Shown piece after piece: positions 54,664 to 62,763 of a stretch of 64,000 nucleotides of DNA. A program made the translations under genes and the position numbers. Source of the stretch: Desulfovibrio sp. JY (GTDB lineage: Bacteria; Desulfobacterota; Desulfovibrionia; Desulfovibrionales; Desulfovibrionaceae); the NCBI GenBank assembly GCA_021730285.1, contig CP082962.1, positions 992,001 to 1,056,000 on the forward strand, given 5' to 3'. Every line of letters begins with the position of its first letter. The stretch's first letter is position 1. The notes beneath the pieces were generated by a model. That model was not told the DNA's origin and did not search any database. It was given only the letters and a program-made list of their open reading frames with translations.

Positions 54664-54936
54664 CTAGGAAGCGGCCAAAAGGCAGCCCAAGGCCGTCATC
54701 ACGTTGGAAATATTGGAAAAATCTCCCACGAACATGCGCCCGGTGCTCCCGATCGCCAGGGCGGGCACGGCCAGGACCGGAGGCGACTGCGACTTGGACG
54801 ACCATTTTTCCACATCCACCACTTCCAGCCGGAACCGGCCGGGCTGGAGCCTGTCGCACCAGTCGCGCAACGCCGCTTCCAACCGGCTGTTTCCCGGCGT
54901 TTTTCCGGCAAGGTATAAAATAAGATTCTCAGGCAT
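54664..54936 (-). CDS. KaiB-like thioredoxin-fold protein
   Basis: 90 residues from the ATG at 54936 (GGGAGGG upstream). The opening LILYLAGKTPGNSRLEAAL corresponds to the KaiB start (LYVAGNTP...), followed by the RFRLEVVDVEKW strand, LAVPALA and the FVGDFSN segment, where KaiB has GDLS. The cis-Pro loop is in AVPAL. No KaiC or KaiA is near. KaiB-like proteins outside cyanobacteria are often stress- or kinase-linked. It lies between aguA and cysQ, with cysQ upstream on the same strand. Confidence 0.75.
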   Translation of the reverse strand: MPENLILYLAGKTPGNSRLEAALRDWCDRLQPGRFRLEVVDVEKWSSKSQSPPVLAVPALAIGSTGRMFVGDFSNISNVMTALGCLLAAS

Positions 54937-55002
54937 GATCCCTCCCCACGAAGAACAGCGTTGCGGGCACGACGCGGGCGGTTACCCGGTCCTAATTCCA
55001 TA

Positions 55003-55800
55003 CTAAACTAGGATGGAATTTCCGTCAACGGCATCTCCGGAAAAAGAGCGGGCCACAAACGGCCCGTTCAGCAATTCCGGCTTGTTGTAACGAAATTCCC
55101 CGCCGTCCGGTGCGGTCAGCACGCCCCCCGCCCCCACAAGCACGGCATGGCCGGCGGCGGTGTCCCATTCCCAGGTCGGGGCCAGGCGCGGATACAGGTG
55201 GCAGGCCCCTTCGGCCAGGGCGGCGAACTTGAGCGCGCTGCCCCGGCTGACAAGCCGCACGCCGGGAAAGCGCCCCAGATAGGCGGCCGTGGCGGCATCG
55301 GCATGGGACCGGCTGCCCATGGCGAGAAGCGGCTGGCCAGGGACCGGGGCGACGGCGTGGATGGGCTCGGCGTCTCCCCCGGCCACCCGTCGCGTGGCCG
55401 GGATGCCCGGGCCGCCGCTGTAAAGCGTATCCGCGACCGGCGCGTGGATGACGCCGTACACGGGCCGCCCCGCCTCGATAAGCGCGATGAGCACGCAAAA
55501 TTCGTCGTTTCGCCGGATGAATTCCTTGGTGCCGTCCAAGGGGTCGACCAGAAAAAACCGCTTGTAGCGTCGCCGCGTCTCGTACGGCGCGGCCTTCGTC
55601 TCCTCGCACACCACGGGCACGTCCGGGTACACCTGGGCCAGGGCGTCCAGGATGATGGCGCTCGAACGCGTATCGGCGGTCGTCACGGGCGAATGGTCGG
55701 CTTTTTCCGCAACGGTAAAACCGCTGTGGTAGATTTCCAGCACGGCGTGGCCGGCCAGCCGGGCAATGCCGCCGATGGCGGACAGATCGAGATCGCGCAT
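55003..55800 (-). CDS. cysQ: 3'(2'),5'-bisphosphate nucleotidase
   Basis: 265 residues, inositol-monophosphatase fold. Hydrolyses PAP to AMP, relevant for a sulfur-metabolising organism because PAP accumulates from PAPS-using enzymes. Metal-site motifs: CEETK (the Glu), VDPLDGTKEF with the catalytic DPLDGT, and the C-terminal TWEWDTAAGHAVL. It lacks a signal peptide. AAGGGAG precedes the ATG. The divergent response-regulator gene begins 135 bases away. Confidence 0.9.
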   Translation of the reverse strand: MRDLDLSAIGGIARLAGHAVLEIYHSGFTVAEKADHSPVTTADTRSSAIILDALAQVYPDVPVVCEETKAAPYETRRRYKRFFLVDPLDGTKEFIRRNDEFCVLIALIEAGRPVYGVIHAPVADTLYSGGPGIPATRRVAGGDAEPIHAVAPVPGQPLLAMGSRSHADAATAAYLGRFPGVRLVSRGSALKFAALAEGACHLYPRLAPTWEWDTAAGHAVLVGAGGVLTAPDGGEFRYNKPELLNGPFVARSFSGDAVDGNSILV

Positions 55801-55935
55801 GCCTGCTCCCTTTCCGTTGTCTGGGCCGCTACCTATGAAGCGAGGGGCCGGCTGTCAATGCGCCGCTCTGTTGCATTTCCGGTGCCGCACGGCTATGAAC
55901 AGGCAGTTATGCCATGTCCAAGCGGAGGGTCTGTC

Positions 55936-56325
55936 GTGAGCGAAGCGGTACGGGTTCTTCTGGTCGACGATGAGGAAATCTACGTGGACACGCTGCGCAA
56001 ACGCCTGGCCAGACGCGGCCTGACGGTGCTCACGGCGGGAAGCGGCGAGCAGGCGCTGTCCATTTTGAACGAAAACGAAGTGGACGTGGTGCTGCTCGAC
56101 GTCAAAATGCCCGGCATGGACGGCATGGAAACGCTTTCCCGCATCAAGCAGGCCCATCCCCGGGTGGAAGTCATCATGCTGACCGGGCACGCCAATGTGG
56201 ACGTGGCTATTCGGGGTATGGAGCAGGGCGCGTTCGATTACCTGATGAAGCCGGCCGAGATGGACGACCTGTATTACAAAATCCAGGACGCCTACCAGAA
56301 GATACAGCTCGCGGACAAGGCGTAA
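55936..56325 (+). CDS. Single-domain response regulator
   Basis: 129 residues from GTG at 55936 (GGAGGG six bases upstream); an ATG at 55912 is in frame but has no site. A receiver only: VDDEE at 10-14, phospho-Asp55 (VLLDVKMPG), MLTGHA, and Lys in YLMKPAEMDD. The C-terminus ends in a helix (YYKIQDAYQKIQLADK). No output domain. The next receiver gene follows after 7 bases. Confidence 0.9.
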   Translation: MSEAVRVLLVDDEEIYVDTLRKRLARRGLTVLTAGSGEQALSILNENEVDVVLLDVKMPGMDGMETLSRIKQAHPRVEVIMLTGHANVDVAIRGMEQGAFDYLMKPAEMDDLYYKIQDAYQKIQLADKA

Positions 56326-56332
56326 TACGGCC

Positions 56333-56980
56333 ATGGACGACGCCCCAGCCCGCCGTACGGTGCTCATCGTCGAGGACGATCCGCTCTCGGCCCGCGTGGT
56401 CGAAAAAATCCTGGATCGCCTGGGCTACGGCGTGTGCGCCGTGATCGAGACCGGCGAGGAAGCCGTTGCCGAGGCCGCGGCCCATGCCCCGGACATTGTG
56501 CTCATGGACATCAACCTGGCCGGGACCATGGATGGGGTGACGGCGGCCAAGGCCATCATCGAATCCCTGGGCGCGCCGGTCATCTTCCTCACGGCGGCCG
56601 TGGACCGCGAGATCATGGACCGCGTGGCCGCGACAGGCGCCGCCGGCTACATCCAAAAGCCCGTCAAACTCCTCGACCTCAAGGCCAACCTGGAAATGGC
56701 CATCACCCGGCGGCAGCGCGAACGCCCCTGCCCCACCGACGCGGCGGCCCAGCTCTATCGCCGGCTGCTCGAAGCCGTGGGGCACGCCTTCGGCCGCCCC
56801 TTTGCCGTGGTCGATCCCGACGGCCGGGTACTGTTCGCCCATCCCGACGGCCGCCTGGCCGGAGAACTTTTCGCCGATGCTTTCCCCGGACAGCCGCCGG
56901 CCCCCACCGAAACGGACACGCCCTGCCCCGACGCCTCGGGTCGGCCGCTGGGCTGGGTCCGGCTGTTGGGGAGAGAGTAA
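56333..56980 (+). CDS. Response regulator with a short PAS-like C-terminus
   Basis: 215 residues. Receiver at 1-125 (VEDDP at 13-17, phospho-Asp59 in IVLMDINLAG, Lys in YIQKPVKLLD). The second part (about 140-210: FAVVDPDGRVLFAHPDGRL) resembles the start of a PAS domain but stops early. No DNA-binding domain. It forms a two-gene unit with the preceding receiver. A stem-loop of the repeat family follows 16 bases after the stop. Confidence 0.85.
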   Translation: MDDAPARRTVLIVEDDPLSARVVEKILDRLGYGVCAVIETGEEAVAEAAAHAPDIVLMDINLAGTMDGVTAAKAIIESLGAPVIFLTAAVDREIMDRVAATGAAGYIQKPVKLLDLKANLEMAITRRQRERPCPTDAAAQLYRRLLEAVGHAFGRPFAVVDPDGRVLFAHPDGRLAGELFADAFPGQPPAPTETDTPCPDASGRPLGWVRLLGRE

Positions 56981-56996
56981 GAAAAAGAGAAGGACC

Positions 56997-57042
56997 CCGG
57001 GGGAGGGAACCCTTTTTTGCAAAAAAGGGTTCCCTCCCCCGG
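56997..57042. repeat. Single stem-loop of the repeat family (copy H), terminator-like
   Basis: A long perfect stem, CCGGGGGAGGGAACCC with its complement around TTTTTTGCAAAAAA, followed by the family tail (GGACCCCC, later CAAAAACTCC). Confidence 0.75.
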
Positions 57043-57068
57043 ACCCCCACCCTCCCCAAAAACTCCTT

Positions 57069-57224
57069 ACCAGCCTGTTCGCAAAGTCCTTGTACGCAGG
57101 CTGGTGAAAATTTTCGCTGGCAAGGCGAAAAAAAAGTTCAAGGCCGAAGCGGAGTTGACCTCCGTGAGTCTTGAACCTTTTGTGGCAACGCGGGCAGGGA
57201 AAACTTCTCGACAGCCTGTTGCGC
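57069..57224. repeat. Nested imperfect palindrome, ~156 bp
   Basis: Inner hairpin CGGAG-TTGAC-CTCCG (57150-57164), middle arms GTTCAAG / CTTGAAC (57135 to 57176), outer arms GCAGGCTG (57096) / CAGCCTG (57211). CAGCCTGTT occurs near each end. It resembles a palindromic mobile repeat or a structured transcript end; no reading frame is supported. Confidence 0.5.
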
Positions 57225-58102
57225 TAGGGGGCGTTGGCCAGAGCCAACTTGGCCGCTGCCGCTGGCGGGGCCGGCGGGTCCGCAGGCCGGGCGGCCAGGC
57301 GCATGGTGGTCTGGGCATGGCGCTCGATATTGGCGGCGTAGTAGGCGGTCACGGAGAGCGCGCCGCCGGTGCGGGCCATGGTGACCAGCCCCCCCTCCCT
57401 GGCCCAGGCCTGACCGGCCTTGCCCATGGCCGACGGCGGCCCGAACCGGGCAGTCAGATGGCGGCGCATGGCCGTTTCGTAACCGTCGATCTTGTCGGTG
57501 AAGCGCAGATTGAGGGTGAGCAGGCTGCCCGCGACTTCGGAAAAGACGGCCGCTCCGGCAATGGGCCCGGCCTGGGTCGGCGATTTCCGGTCGGTGCGGG
57601 AAAAGGCGTAGGTGACGAGCTGGCCGGGAAGGTTCGCCGCCACGGCGCAACACTGCCGGCTGCGTTCCCGAATGAAGGCGGCCACGGCTTCCCGTTCGCC
57701 GACCGGGCCGGACAGCGGGAAGGCGAAATTGCAGCTCTCGCCATGGCCGCGGCCCAGGCGAAACTGCTTGTCAGCCAGCTTGTGGGCCAGGGTCCGGGGC
57801 GTTTCCCCGGCGCTGATGTCGTAAAACGAGAACCCGGCCGGCTCCTTTGGCGCGGTGGTGAAGCGCACGTCGCGCGAGACCCTGGCCCGCAGCCGGTAAC
57901 CGGGCGCCCGGGGTGCCGCCTCGGCCAGCGGCGGCATCGTCACGACCGGCAGCGCCGGCCCACGGCGGCCAAGCTCCTCGTAGACGAACGCCCCGGCGAT
58001 CAGCACAAAGGCCGTGCCCGTAAAAAGCACGGCCACCACGTACTTGAGCAGTCCCAGCCGGTCCAGGGCCTCGATAAAGACCATGCGTTCGCGTTTTGTC
58101 AT
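57224..58102 (-). CDS. Membrane-anchored periplasmic protein, unknown function
   Basis: 292 residues from the ATG at 58102 (in-frame ATG at 58126 also possible). One N-terminal membrane helix (YVVAVLFTGTAFVLIAGAFVY) with a short cytosolic head, then a periplasmic domain: VRFTTAPKEPAGFSFYDISAGE near the start, two Cys (HGESCNF; RQCCAVA), and a C-terminal Ala/Pro-rich tail. No enzyme motif. The nested palindrome lies directly past its stop, and the divergent end of the barrel gene lies upstream. Confidence 0.68.
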   Translation of the reverse strand: MTKRERMVFIEALDRLGLLKYVVAVLFTGTAFVLIAGAFVYEELGRRGPALPVVTMPPLAEAAPRAPGYRLRARVSRDVRFTTAPKEPAGFSFYDISAGETPRTLAHKLADKQFRLGRGHGESCNFAFPLSGPVGEREAVAAFIRERSRQCCAVAANLPGQLVTYAFSRTDRKSPTQAGPIAGAAVFSEVAGSLLTLNLRFTDKIDGYETAMRRHLTARFGPPSAMGKAGQAWAREGGLVTMARTGGALSVTAYYAANIERHAQTTMRLAARPADPPAPPAAAAKLALANAP

Positions 58103-58188
58103 GCCGCTTCCCCACTGCCACGCCACAAGATGGCGGTCGATGCCCTCCTATCGGACGGCCTCGGCTGGGACAATAGGGGCGGGCAGGC

Positions 58189-59190
58189 CTAAAACGTGAA
58201 GCGTAACCGCGCCGCGCCGCCGGGACCGCCGCCTGTGTCGTATTCCTTGATGCGCGAACCGCTCTCCCGGTAAAAGGTCATCGTCCCCGGCAGGGCGTAG
58301 AGCGCCCCGAGACTGACGGACAATCCCTGGTACGGCCATAAATCCAGCCAGGTCCCGACCCGGGCCTCCAGCAACGAAACGAATCCGCCGCCCGCCACGG
58401 GATTGTCTTCGGCCAGTTTGTACTCACCGCCGTCCATGGCCCCCGTGAGGCGAAGCCCCCACCATTTCCCGCCGCGCCAAGCCACCTCGGTCCGTGGGAA
58501 GCCAAGCTCGACGGACAGATCGGGCCTGGCCGGGGAGGCATAGCGCACGCTGGCCACCGGAAAGGCCTGCGTCGTGATCTTGGAAACGGAAACCCCGCCC
58601 CCCAGGGTCAGCAGCCAGTGGTCGCCAAGGGGGAAACTCGCGCCCGCCAGGATCGACCCGGCCGGAGCGCCGACGGGATCGCGTTCGAATCCCAGGTTTC
58701 CCCGCAGACCGACGAACCCCTTGACCGCTCTCCACAAGTCGCCCCTGACCGTCAGCCCCGCCTCCAACGCATGCAGGGCCTCGAAGGGGGCCCGCCCACC
58801 GAAAGGCAGCCGGCCGACCCGGGAGAAATCATACCACGTCCCCGTGTACCCCATGTCCAAACCCAGCCGCCCCGTGTCGTAGGAGAGCGTCACCGCCTCG
58901 CGCCAGGCGGCCATCCTCGCCTTTGACACCGCAACCGGCGCCACATAGCTTCCTTGGCTTGTCGCGCTGAAGGCGGATTTGCCGGCGTCCCGCCGACCGC
59001 CACGATCGGCCTCCTCCATGGCCTCCAGGTCCTGCGTTACCCGCACGCCGGCATTGTCATCCGCCCAGGCCTCGCCCAGATACGCCAGCAACAACGCCGC
59101 CCCCAGAAGCGTTACCCCAAACATCCAAGGCAAAACGGCCTGCCAGCCCCGCGACGCGCCAATGCCCTTTCCGCTTCGTTCGTGGTTCAT
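58189..59190 (-). CDS. Outer-membrane beta-barrel-like protein under TetR control
   Basis: 333 residues from the ATG at 59190 (GAGGAG upstream at proper spacing; ATG at 59196 is too close). Signal-like segment about 20-43 ending AWA. The mature part has alternating beta-strand patterns and ends RLRFTF, with the terminal Phe that marks outer-membrane proteins. Strands such as VSLGALYALPGTMTFYRESG fit the DUF6268-type barrel. It may be a small-molecule channel. The operator at 59287-59302, about 97 bases upstream, matches the site before the tetR gene. Confidence 0.7.
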   Translation of the reverse strand: MNHERSGKGIGASRGWQAVLPWMFGVTLLGAALLLAYLGEAWADDNAGVRVTQDLEAMEEADRGGRRDAGKSAFSATSQGSYVAPVAVSKARMAAWREAVTLSYDTGRLGLDMGYTGTWYDFSRVGRLPFGGRAPFEALHALEAGLTVRGDLWRAVKGFVGLRGNLGFERDPVGAPAGSILAGASFPLGDHWLLTLGGGVSVSKITTQAFPVASVRYASPARPDLSVELGFPRTEVAWRGGKWWGLRLTGAMDGGEYKLAEDNPVAGGGFVSLLEARVGTWLDLWPYQGLSVSLGALYALPGTMTFYRESGSRIKEYDTGGGPGGAARLRFTF

Positions 59191-59286
59191 GATCATCTCC
59201 TCATGTGTTAGCGGCCCGTGGCCGCGTCCGCTCCGGGCAGTCCACCGTGTCCGGAGCCGCAGCTTCCCTGGACGTGTTCCGATATA

Positions 59287-59302
59287 GTCACCTATCGGTG
59301 AC
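59287..59302. promoter_or_regulatory. TetR-type operator upstream of the barrel gene
   Basis: GTCACCTATCGGTGAC: GTCACC and GGTGAC arms with a 4-base centre, in the same extended context (ATAG before, AT after) as the site at 59989-60004. Confidence 0.75.
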
Positions 59303-59327
59303 ATATGGCTCAAAAAAAATCCCTCCA

Positions 59328-59969
59328 CTATGCCCCGCCCAAAACCGCCCAGATCATCCGGGCCAGCATGGCTTCCAGGCGCTCCCAGCTTTCCGGAGCG
59401 GCCAAATCGAGACCGGCGAAGGTTTTTTCCTGGCGCGCGCGCACGGCCAGATGGTTGATGGCCCCGCCGATCACGGCATTGAACGCCTCGATGTCCAGAT
59501 CTCCCGGCACGCCGCCCCAGACGAACTCAACAAGCCGGGCGCCGATCGAGGCCCGCACGGTGTCCAGGGCCTCGGTCAATTGATTGTATTCCAGAAACCG
59601 CCAGGCCAGGATTTCCTGGGTCATGGGCCGGCTGCGTATGCCGCGCATATAGTTGCGGGCCACCATGACCATCCGCTCGGCACGGGGAAGCGCCAAAAAG
59701 GCTTCCTTGTCGCCGCCGATCAGTTCGTCAAAGCTCGGCCAGAAATCGCCCTCGCGGGAAAATGCCGCCACAAGCCCCGGCAAGCCGCCAAAATAGCGGT
59801 AGATAAGGACCTTATCCACGCCGGCTTCGCGGGCCACGGTGTTGACGCCGACCGCCGTGAACCCCTGGCGCGCCAGGACGCGCCCTATGGCCTCGGTGAG
59901 CAGTTTCTTGGTGGCTTCCCTGTTGCGGGGTCTCCCCGTGGCGACATGGTGCTCGGCAGACATGTGCAT
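59328..59969 (-). CDS. TetR-family transcriptional repressor
   Basis: 213 residues from the ATG at 59969; in-frame ATGs at 59963 and 59993 are less likely given the GGGGGAA site. N-terminal helix-turn-helix (about 15-60: KKLLTEAIGRVLARQGF, TVAREAGVDKVLIYRYFG), then an effector-binding helical domain. Paired operators before this gene and before the barrel gene indicate that it represses both. The effector is unknown. Confidence 0.92.
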   Translation of the reverse strand: MHMSAEHHVATGRPRNREATKKLLTEAIGRVLARQGFTAVGVNTVAREAGVDKVLIYRYFGGLPGLVAAFSREGDFWPSFDELIGGDKEAFLALPRAERMVMVARNYMRGIRSRPMTQEILAWRFLEYNQLTEALDTVRASIGARLVEFVWGGVPGDLDIEAFNAVIGGAINHLAVRARQEKTFAGLDLAAPESWERLEAMLARMIWAVLGGA

Positions 59970-59988
59970 TTCCCCCACCAGGCCTATA

Positions 59989-60004
59989 GTCACCGGTCGG
60001 TGAC
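59989..60004. promoter_or_regulatory. TetR-type operator upstream of the repressor gene
   Basis: GTCACCGGTCGGTGAC, 20 bases before the repressor start. Same arms and context as the site at 59287-59302, which supports autoregulation. Confidence 0.75.
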
Positions 60005-60169
60005 ATTGTCAACGGGAATTTCCACGAAGCGGGAAACCACAAGCACAGCCCTCCTCCCCACCCGCATGCCGGAACGCGGGGACAGGTGTCCTTGCGGCCC
60101 GCCTCATGACGCGACAGGCACGTGCCCGAAGACAACGAAGGCGACTACCGGATTTTCTAAATTACGCCC

Positions 60170-60189
60170 GAGCGTTTCAAGAAACGCTC
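60170..60189 (-). terminator. Hairpin after the pseudokinase gene
   Basis: Perfect GAGCGTTTC / GAAACGCTC stem with two-base loop, 13 bases after the stop, followed on the minus strand by GGGCGTAATTTAG (weak T run). Confidence 0.5.
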
Positions 60190-60201
60190 GCCACTCCCGC
60201 G

Positions 60202-61743
60202 TCAGCGCAGGTGATCCCGCCCATGGCGGGCGGCGAGGCAGGCGGCCACGGCGGCGGCGGTGGCTTCGTTGAGTTCCGGCAGGCTGGTGCGGTTGTTGAA
60301 ATCGCCGAGGTGCGGGCCGGTGACAAGTTCCACGTCGGCCGCTCCCCGGGTGTGCGCCCGGGCCGCTTCCGGGGTGAGGCCCCGGGAAGTGAGAAATTCC
60401 ACGAACGCGGCGTCGGTCATGGCTTCCTGGTCGGCCACGCGCAAAAGTTCGGTCATGTGGCGGTCCACGCCCATCTCCTCCACCATACGCCGGGCCAGGT
60501 CGCGGGCATCGAAAGGCGGCGCGCCCGGCGTGCCGACAAACCCTTCGTGGTAGCCGGAAAAGATCGTTTCGATGATCCGGGCAAGGGCCGCCTCGTCGAA
60601 AAGATGCCTGGCATCGGCCGGCGCACCGTCCGGCATCAGGCCGACAAGGCCGGGGTCGCGTTGGCGGAAGGCGCTGCCGGCGACGAGCAGCAGGCTTATG
60701 AAATGGTTCCCGAGGTGGCGGTAGAGCTTTCCCGGCGCGCCGGGCAGGCACACGAGGTGTTCGAAATCGCGCAGGCCCGAGACGCCGAAATTGGGGTGCC
60801 GCGACGAGTCGAGCCAGCGATCCAGCCGGCCGGGCAGCCGCCAGTCGTAGACCCCGGCGTCCTCGCGGCGCTCGCGCTGCACCCGGTTGTGGAAAAGCGG
60901 TATGGCCGCCTCGTGCACGACGCCCTGGCCGGCCAGCCAGCCAAGGAGCAAGGCGGCCCGGCCAAGGGTGGCGCAAAGCGCCTCCCCGTCGAAGTCCTCC
61001 GGGCACGGATCGTTGGGGTAGCGGAAATAGTCCTCCCGGGCCACGTAGGCCAGGCAGCGGCCCTGCCGGTCGCGGCCGGGGATGTCCGGGAGCGCCTCGG
61101 CGACGGCCCAAAGCATGGCCCCGTCATCACGAAACGGGGCCGGCACGTGGCAGGGCGCGGGAAAGTCCATGGCCGCGCACCGCTCCATCCAGGCCCCTTC
61201 CAGGGCCAGCCCCACCGGGTCCTCGCCGTGGCGCAGGCATTTGATCACCACCAGCCGACCGGGTCGGCGGGCGGGCGCAACGAGGCTGCGGCCGGCGCGG
61301 CGGGGTTTGGCGGCGGGATCGGCTCCGGCCCTGACCAGCAGGGTGGCCAAGGGCACCGGCCGGGCGGCCTGATCGGCAACGGGAGGTTCGGGCGGGACAA
61401 TGTCGGCCAGCGGCAGGCCGCCCACGGCCTCGGCGGCGGCCAGGCGCGGTTTTCCAGGCGTGGCCAGGGCGGCGGTCAGCGCCCGCCGGGCGGACGCTGA
61501 CTGCTCCGGTTTGCCATCGGCAAGCAGCCTGACCAGAATCCCGGCCGCGTCGCGGTAGAGGATACGGGCCTGGGTCTGGCGGGCATGGTCGTTTCGGACA
61601 AGGAGCCCGGTCAACGCCTCCACCACGACCGGGGTGACGGCCAGGGGATCGCGCTCGGCCAGATCGGCCAGGCGGCGCGCGGCCAGCCAGGCGGCTGTGA
61701 AATCCCCGTCCAGACCGAAGGCCGCAAAGCCCGGATCGGTCAA
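60202..61743 (-). CDS. SidJ-related pseudokinase-like protein
   Basis: 513 residues, cytoplasmic. Residues 1-110 are helical (HEAT-like); residues 110-300 carry a protein-kinase-like N-lobe with Lys168 (VVIKCLR) and Glu182 or Glu187 (LALEGAWMERC) where kinases have the ATP-binding pair. Later landmarks: VHEAAIPLFHNRVQRER, then GDFNNRTSLPELN near the C-terminus in place of the canonical DFG arrangement. Legionella SidJ is a kinase-fold enzyme that glutamylates proteins, so a modifying role is possible. The start overlaps the stop of a response-regulator gene (4 bases), implying a functional link. Family call tentative. Confidence 0.55.
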   Translation of the reverse strand: MTDPGFAAFGLDGDFTAAWLAARRLADLAERDPLAVTPVVVEALTGLLVRNDHARQTQARILYRDAAGILVRLLADGKPEQSASARRALTAALATPGKPRLAAAEAVGGLPLADIVPPEPPVADQAARPVPLATLLVRAGADPAAKPRRAGRSLVAPARRPGRLVVIKCLRHGEDPVGLALEGAWMERCAAMDFPAPCHVPAPFRDDGAMLWAVAEALPDIPGRDRQGRCLAYVAREDYFRYPNDPCPEDFDGEALCATLGRAALLLGWLAGQGVVHEAAIPLFHNRVQRERREDAGVYDWRLPGRLDRWLDSSRHPNFGVSGLRDFEHLVCLPGAPGKLYRHLGNHFISLLLVAGSAFRQRDPGLVGLMPDGAPADARHLFDEAALARIIETIFSGYHEGFVGTPGAPPFDARDLARRMVEEMGVDRHMTELLRVADQEAMTDAAFVEFLTSRGLTPEAARAHTRGAADVELVTGPHLGDFNNRTSLPELNEATAAAVAACLAARHGRDHLR

Positions 61744-62117
61744 GACGGCAGAACCTCCCGCAGCCGGCTAAACAGCGCGCCCAGCTCGTATTCGTCCAGA
61801 GGTTTGGGAACGAAGGCGAAAGGGGATGTCTCGGCGGCGCGCTGGCGCGTCTGGGCGTCCACGTAGGCCGTGACGAACACCACCGGCACATCGGACTTGG
61901 CGCGGATGGCCCGGGCCGTCTCGATGCCGTCCATATCGCCATCCAGGCGGATATCCATGAGGACGAGGTCGGGGTTGTAGCGGCAAAACGCTTCCAGCGC
62001 CGCCGCGCCCGACCCGACCGAGGCGGCCACCTGATGGCCCAGCCGCTTGAGCATGGCGCCGGTGGCCATGGCGGTTATGGCTTCATCTTCCACGATCATC
62101 ACTCGCGCGGGCGTCAT
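61740..62117 (-). CDS. Single-domain response regulator
   Basis: 125 residues, a receiver only: VEDEA at 9-13, phospho-Asp55 (LVLMDIRLDGDMDG), VTAYVD, and Lys in VPKPLDEYE. The LDGDMDGIE form is typical of receivers at the head of PAS/GGDEF phosphorelays. The stop overlaps the start of the pseudokinase-like gene (ATGA). Together they form a coupled pair. Confidence 0.88.
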   Translation of the reverse strand: MTPARVMIVEDEAITAMATGAMLKRLGHQVAASVGSGAAALEAFCRYNPDLVLMDIRLDGDMDGIETARAIRAKSDVPVVFVTAYVDAQTRQRAAETSPFAFVPKPLDEYELGALFSRLREVLPS

Positions 62118-62209
62118 ACGGCCTCCCAGCGCCTTGTTCAGAAGGCGATTGTGTCCCCTAACTTCATGTGGCCGACGCCGCCTTTTGTCAATGCGGGAAG
62201 GACGAAAAG

Positions 62210-62237
62210 AAGGCCCGCCGCTTTTGCGACGGGCCTT
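62210..62237 (-). terminator. Terminator of the Gly/His/Tyr-rich protein gene
   Basis: AAGGCCCGTCGC stem (one mismatch) on the minus strand, then CTTCTTTTC, 41 bases after the stop. Confidence 0.65.
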
Positions 62238-62278
62238 GCAGAGCTGTCTTGCCGACCACCAGGGCCGTCGGCACCGGC

Positions 62279-62584
62279 TTAATACATGCCGCGACCGTTA
62301 CCCATGCCCCAGCCGCCATGGCCGTTGGCGCCGTAGCGGTGGCCGTGCCCATTGGCGTCCCAGGCCCGGCCGTAGCCGTGGCCATAGCCGGCCATATGAC
62401 GGCCGGACATGCCGTAGCCATGCCCCGGACCCATCGGGCCGTAGCCGTAGCCGCAGCCGACGGTGGTGGCGGCGGCCGGATTGGCATTGGCCGTGTTGGC
62501 CGTAAAAGTCGTATTGTTGGCGGCAAAAGCGCTGGCGGCGGTAACGGCCAGGGCCAGGGTCAGCAATAAAATGATGCGCTTCAT
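62279..62584 (-). CDS. Secreted Gly/His/Tyr/Met-rich protein, sigma-54 controlled
   Basis: 101 residues from the ATG at 62584 (AAGGAG upstream). Signal peptide about 1-22 (ASAFA). The mature part, after a Thr/Asn/Ala linker, is low complexity: GCGYGYGPMG, GHGYGMSGRHMAGYGHGYG, NGHGHRYG, GGWGMGNGRG. Repeated His and Met next to Gly suggests metal binding (copper, zinc or nickel) in the periplasm, as in sigma-54-controlled ZraP, but the fold is not ZraP's. No homologue is recognised. A sigma-54 promoter and enhancer-like palindrome precede it. Confidence 0.7.
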   Translation of the reverse strand: MKRIILLLTLALAVTAASAFAANNTTFTANTANANPAAATTVGCGYGYGPMGPGHGYGMSGRHMAGYGHGYGRAWDANGHGHRYGANGHGGWGMGNGRGMY

Positions 62585-62647
62585 GATGATACTCCTTTGG
62601 CCCCGGACAGATGTCCCGAAGACCGATTGTTGCTTCACCCGGCATAA

Positions 62648-62664
62648 AGCATCAGGCGTGCCAA
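62648..62664 (-). promoter_or_regulatory. Sigma-54 promoter
   Basis: On the minus strand TTGGCACG, CCTG, ATGCT: one mismatch to TTGGCACG-N4-TTGCT, with the exact GG-N10-GC spacing. The expected start is about 54 bases before the ATG at 62584. Confidence 0.65.
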
Positions 62665-62737
62665 AGAGAAAAGCGCATGAATACCGGCTTTCTACAGACC
62701 GCGCAGCAACAGGGATGCACATTTTAAATACACCTGC

Positions 62738-62752
62738 GTATGCAATGCATAC
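62738..62752. promoter_or_regulatory. Enhancer-like palindrome for the sigma-54 promoter
   Basis: GTATGCA-A-TGCATAC, a perfect 7-base inverted repeat, about 107 bases upstream of the expected transcription start, the usual distance for a bacterial enhancer-binding protein. Confidence 0.55.
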
Positions 62753-62763
62753 ACCACACCGAA

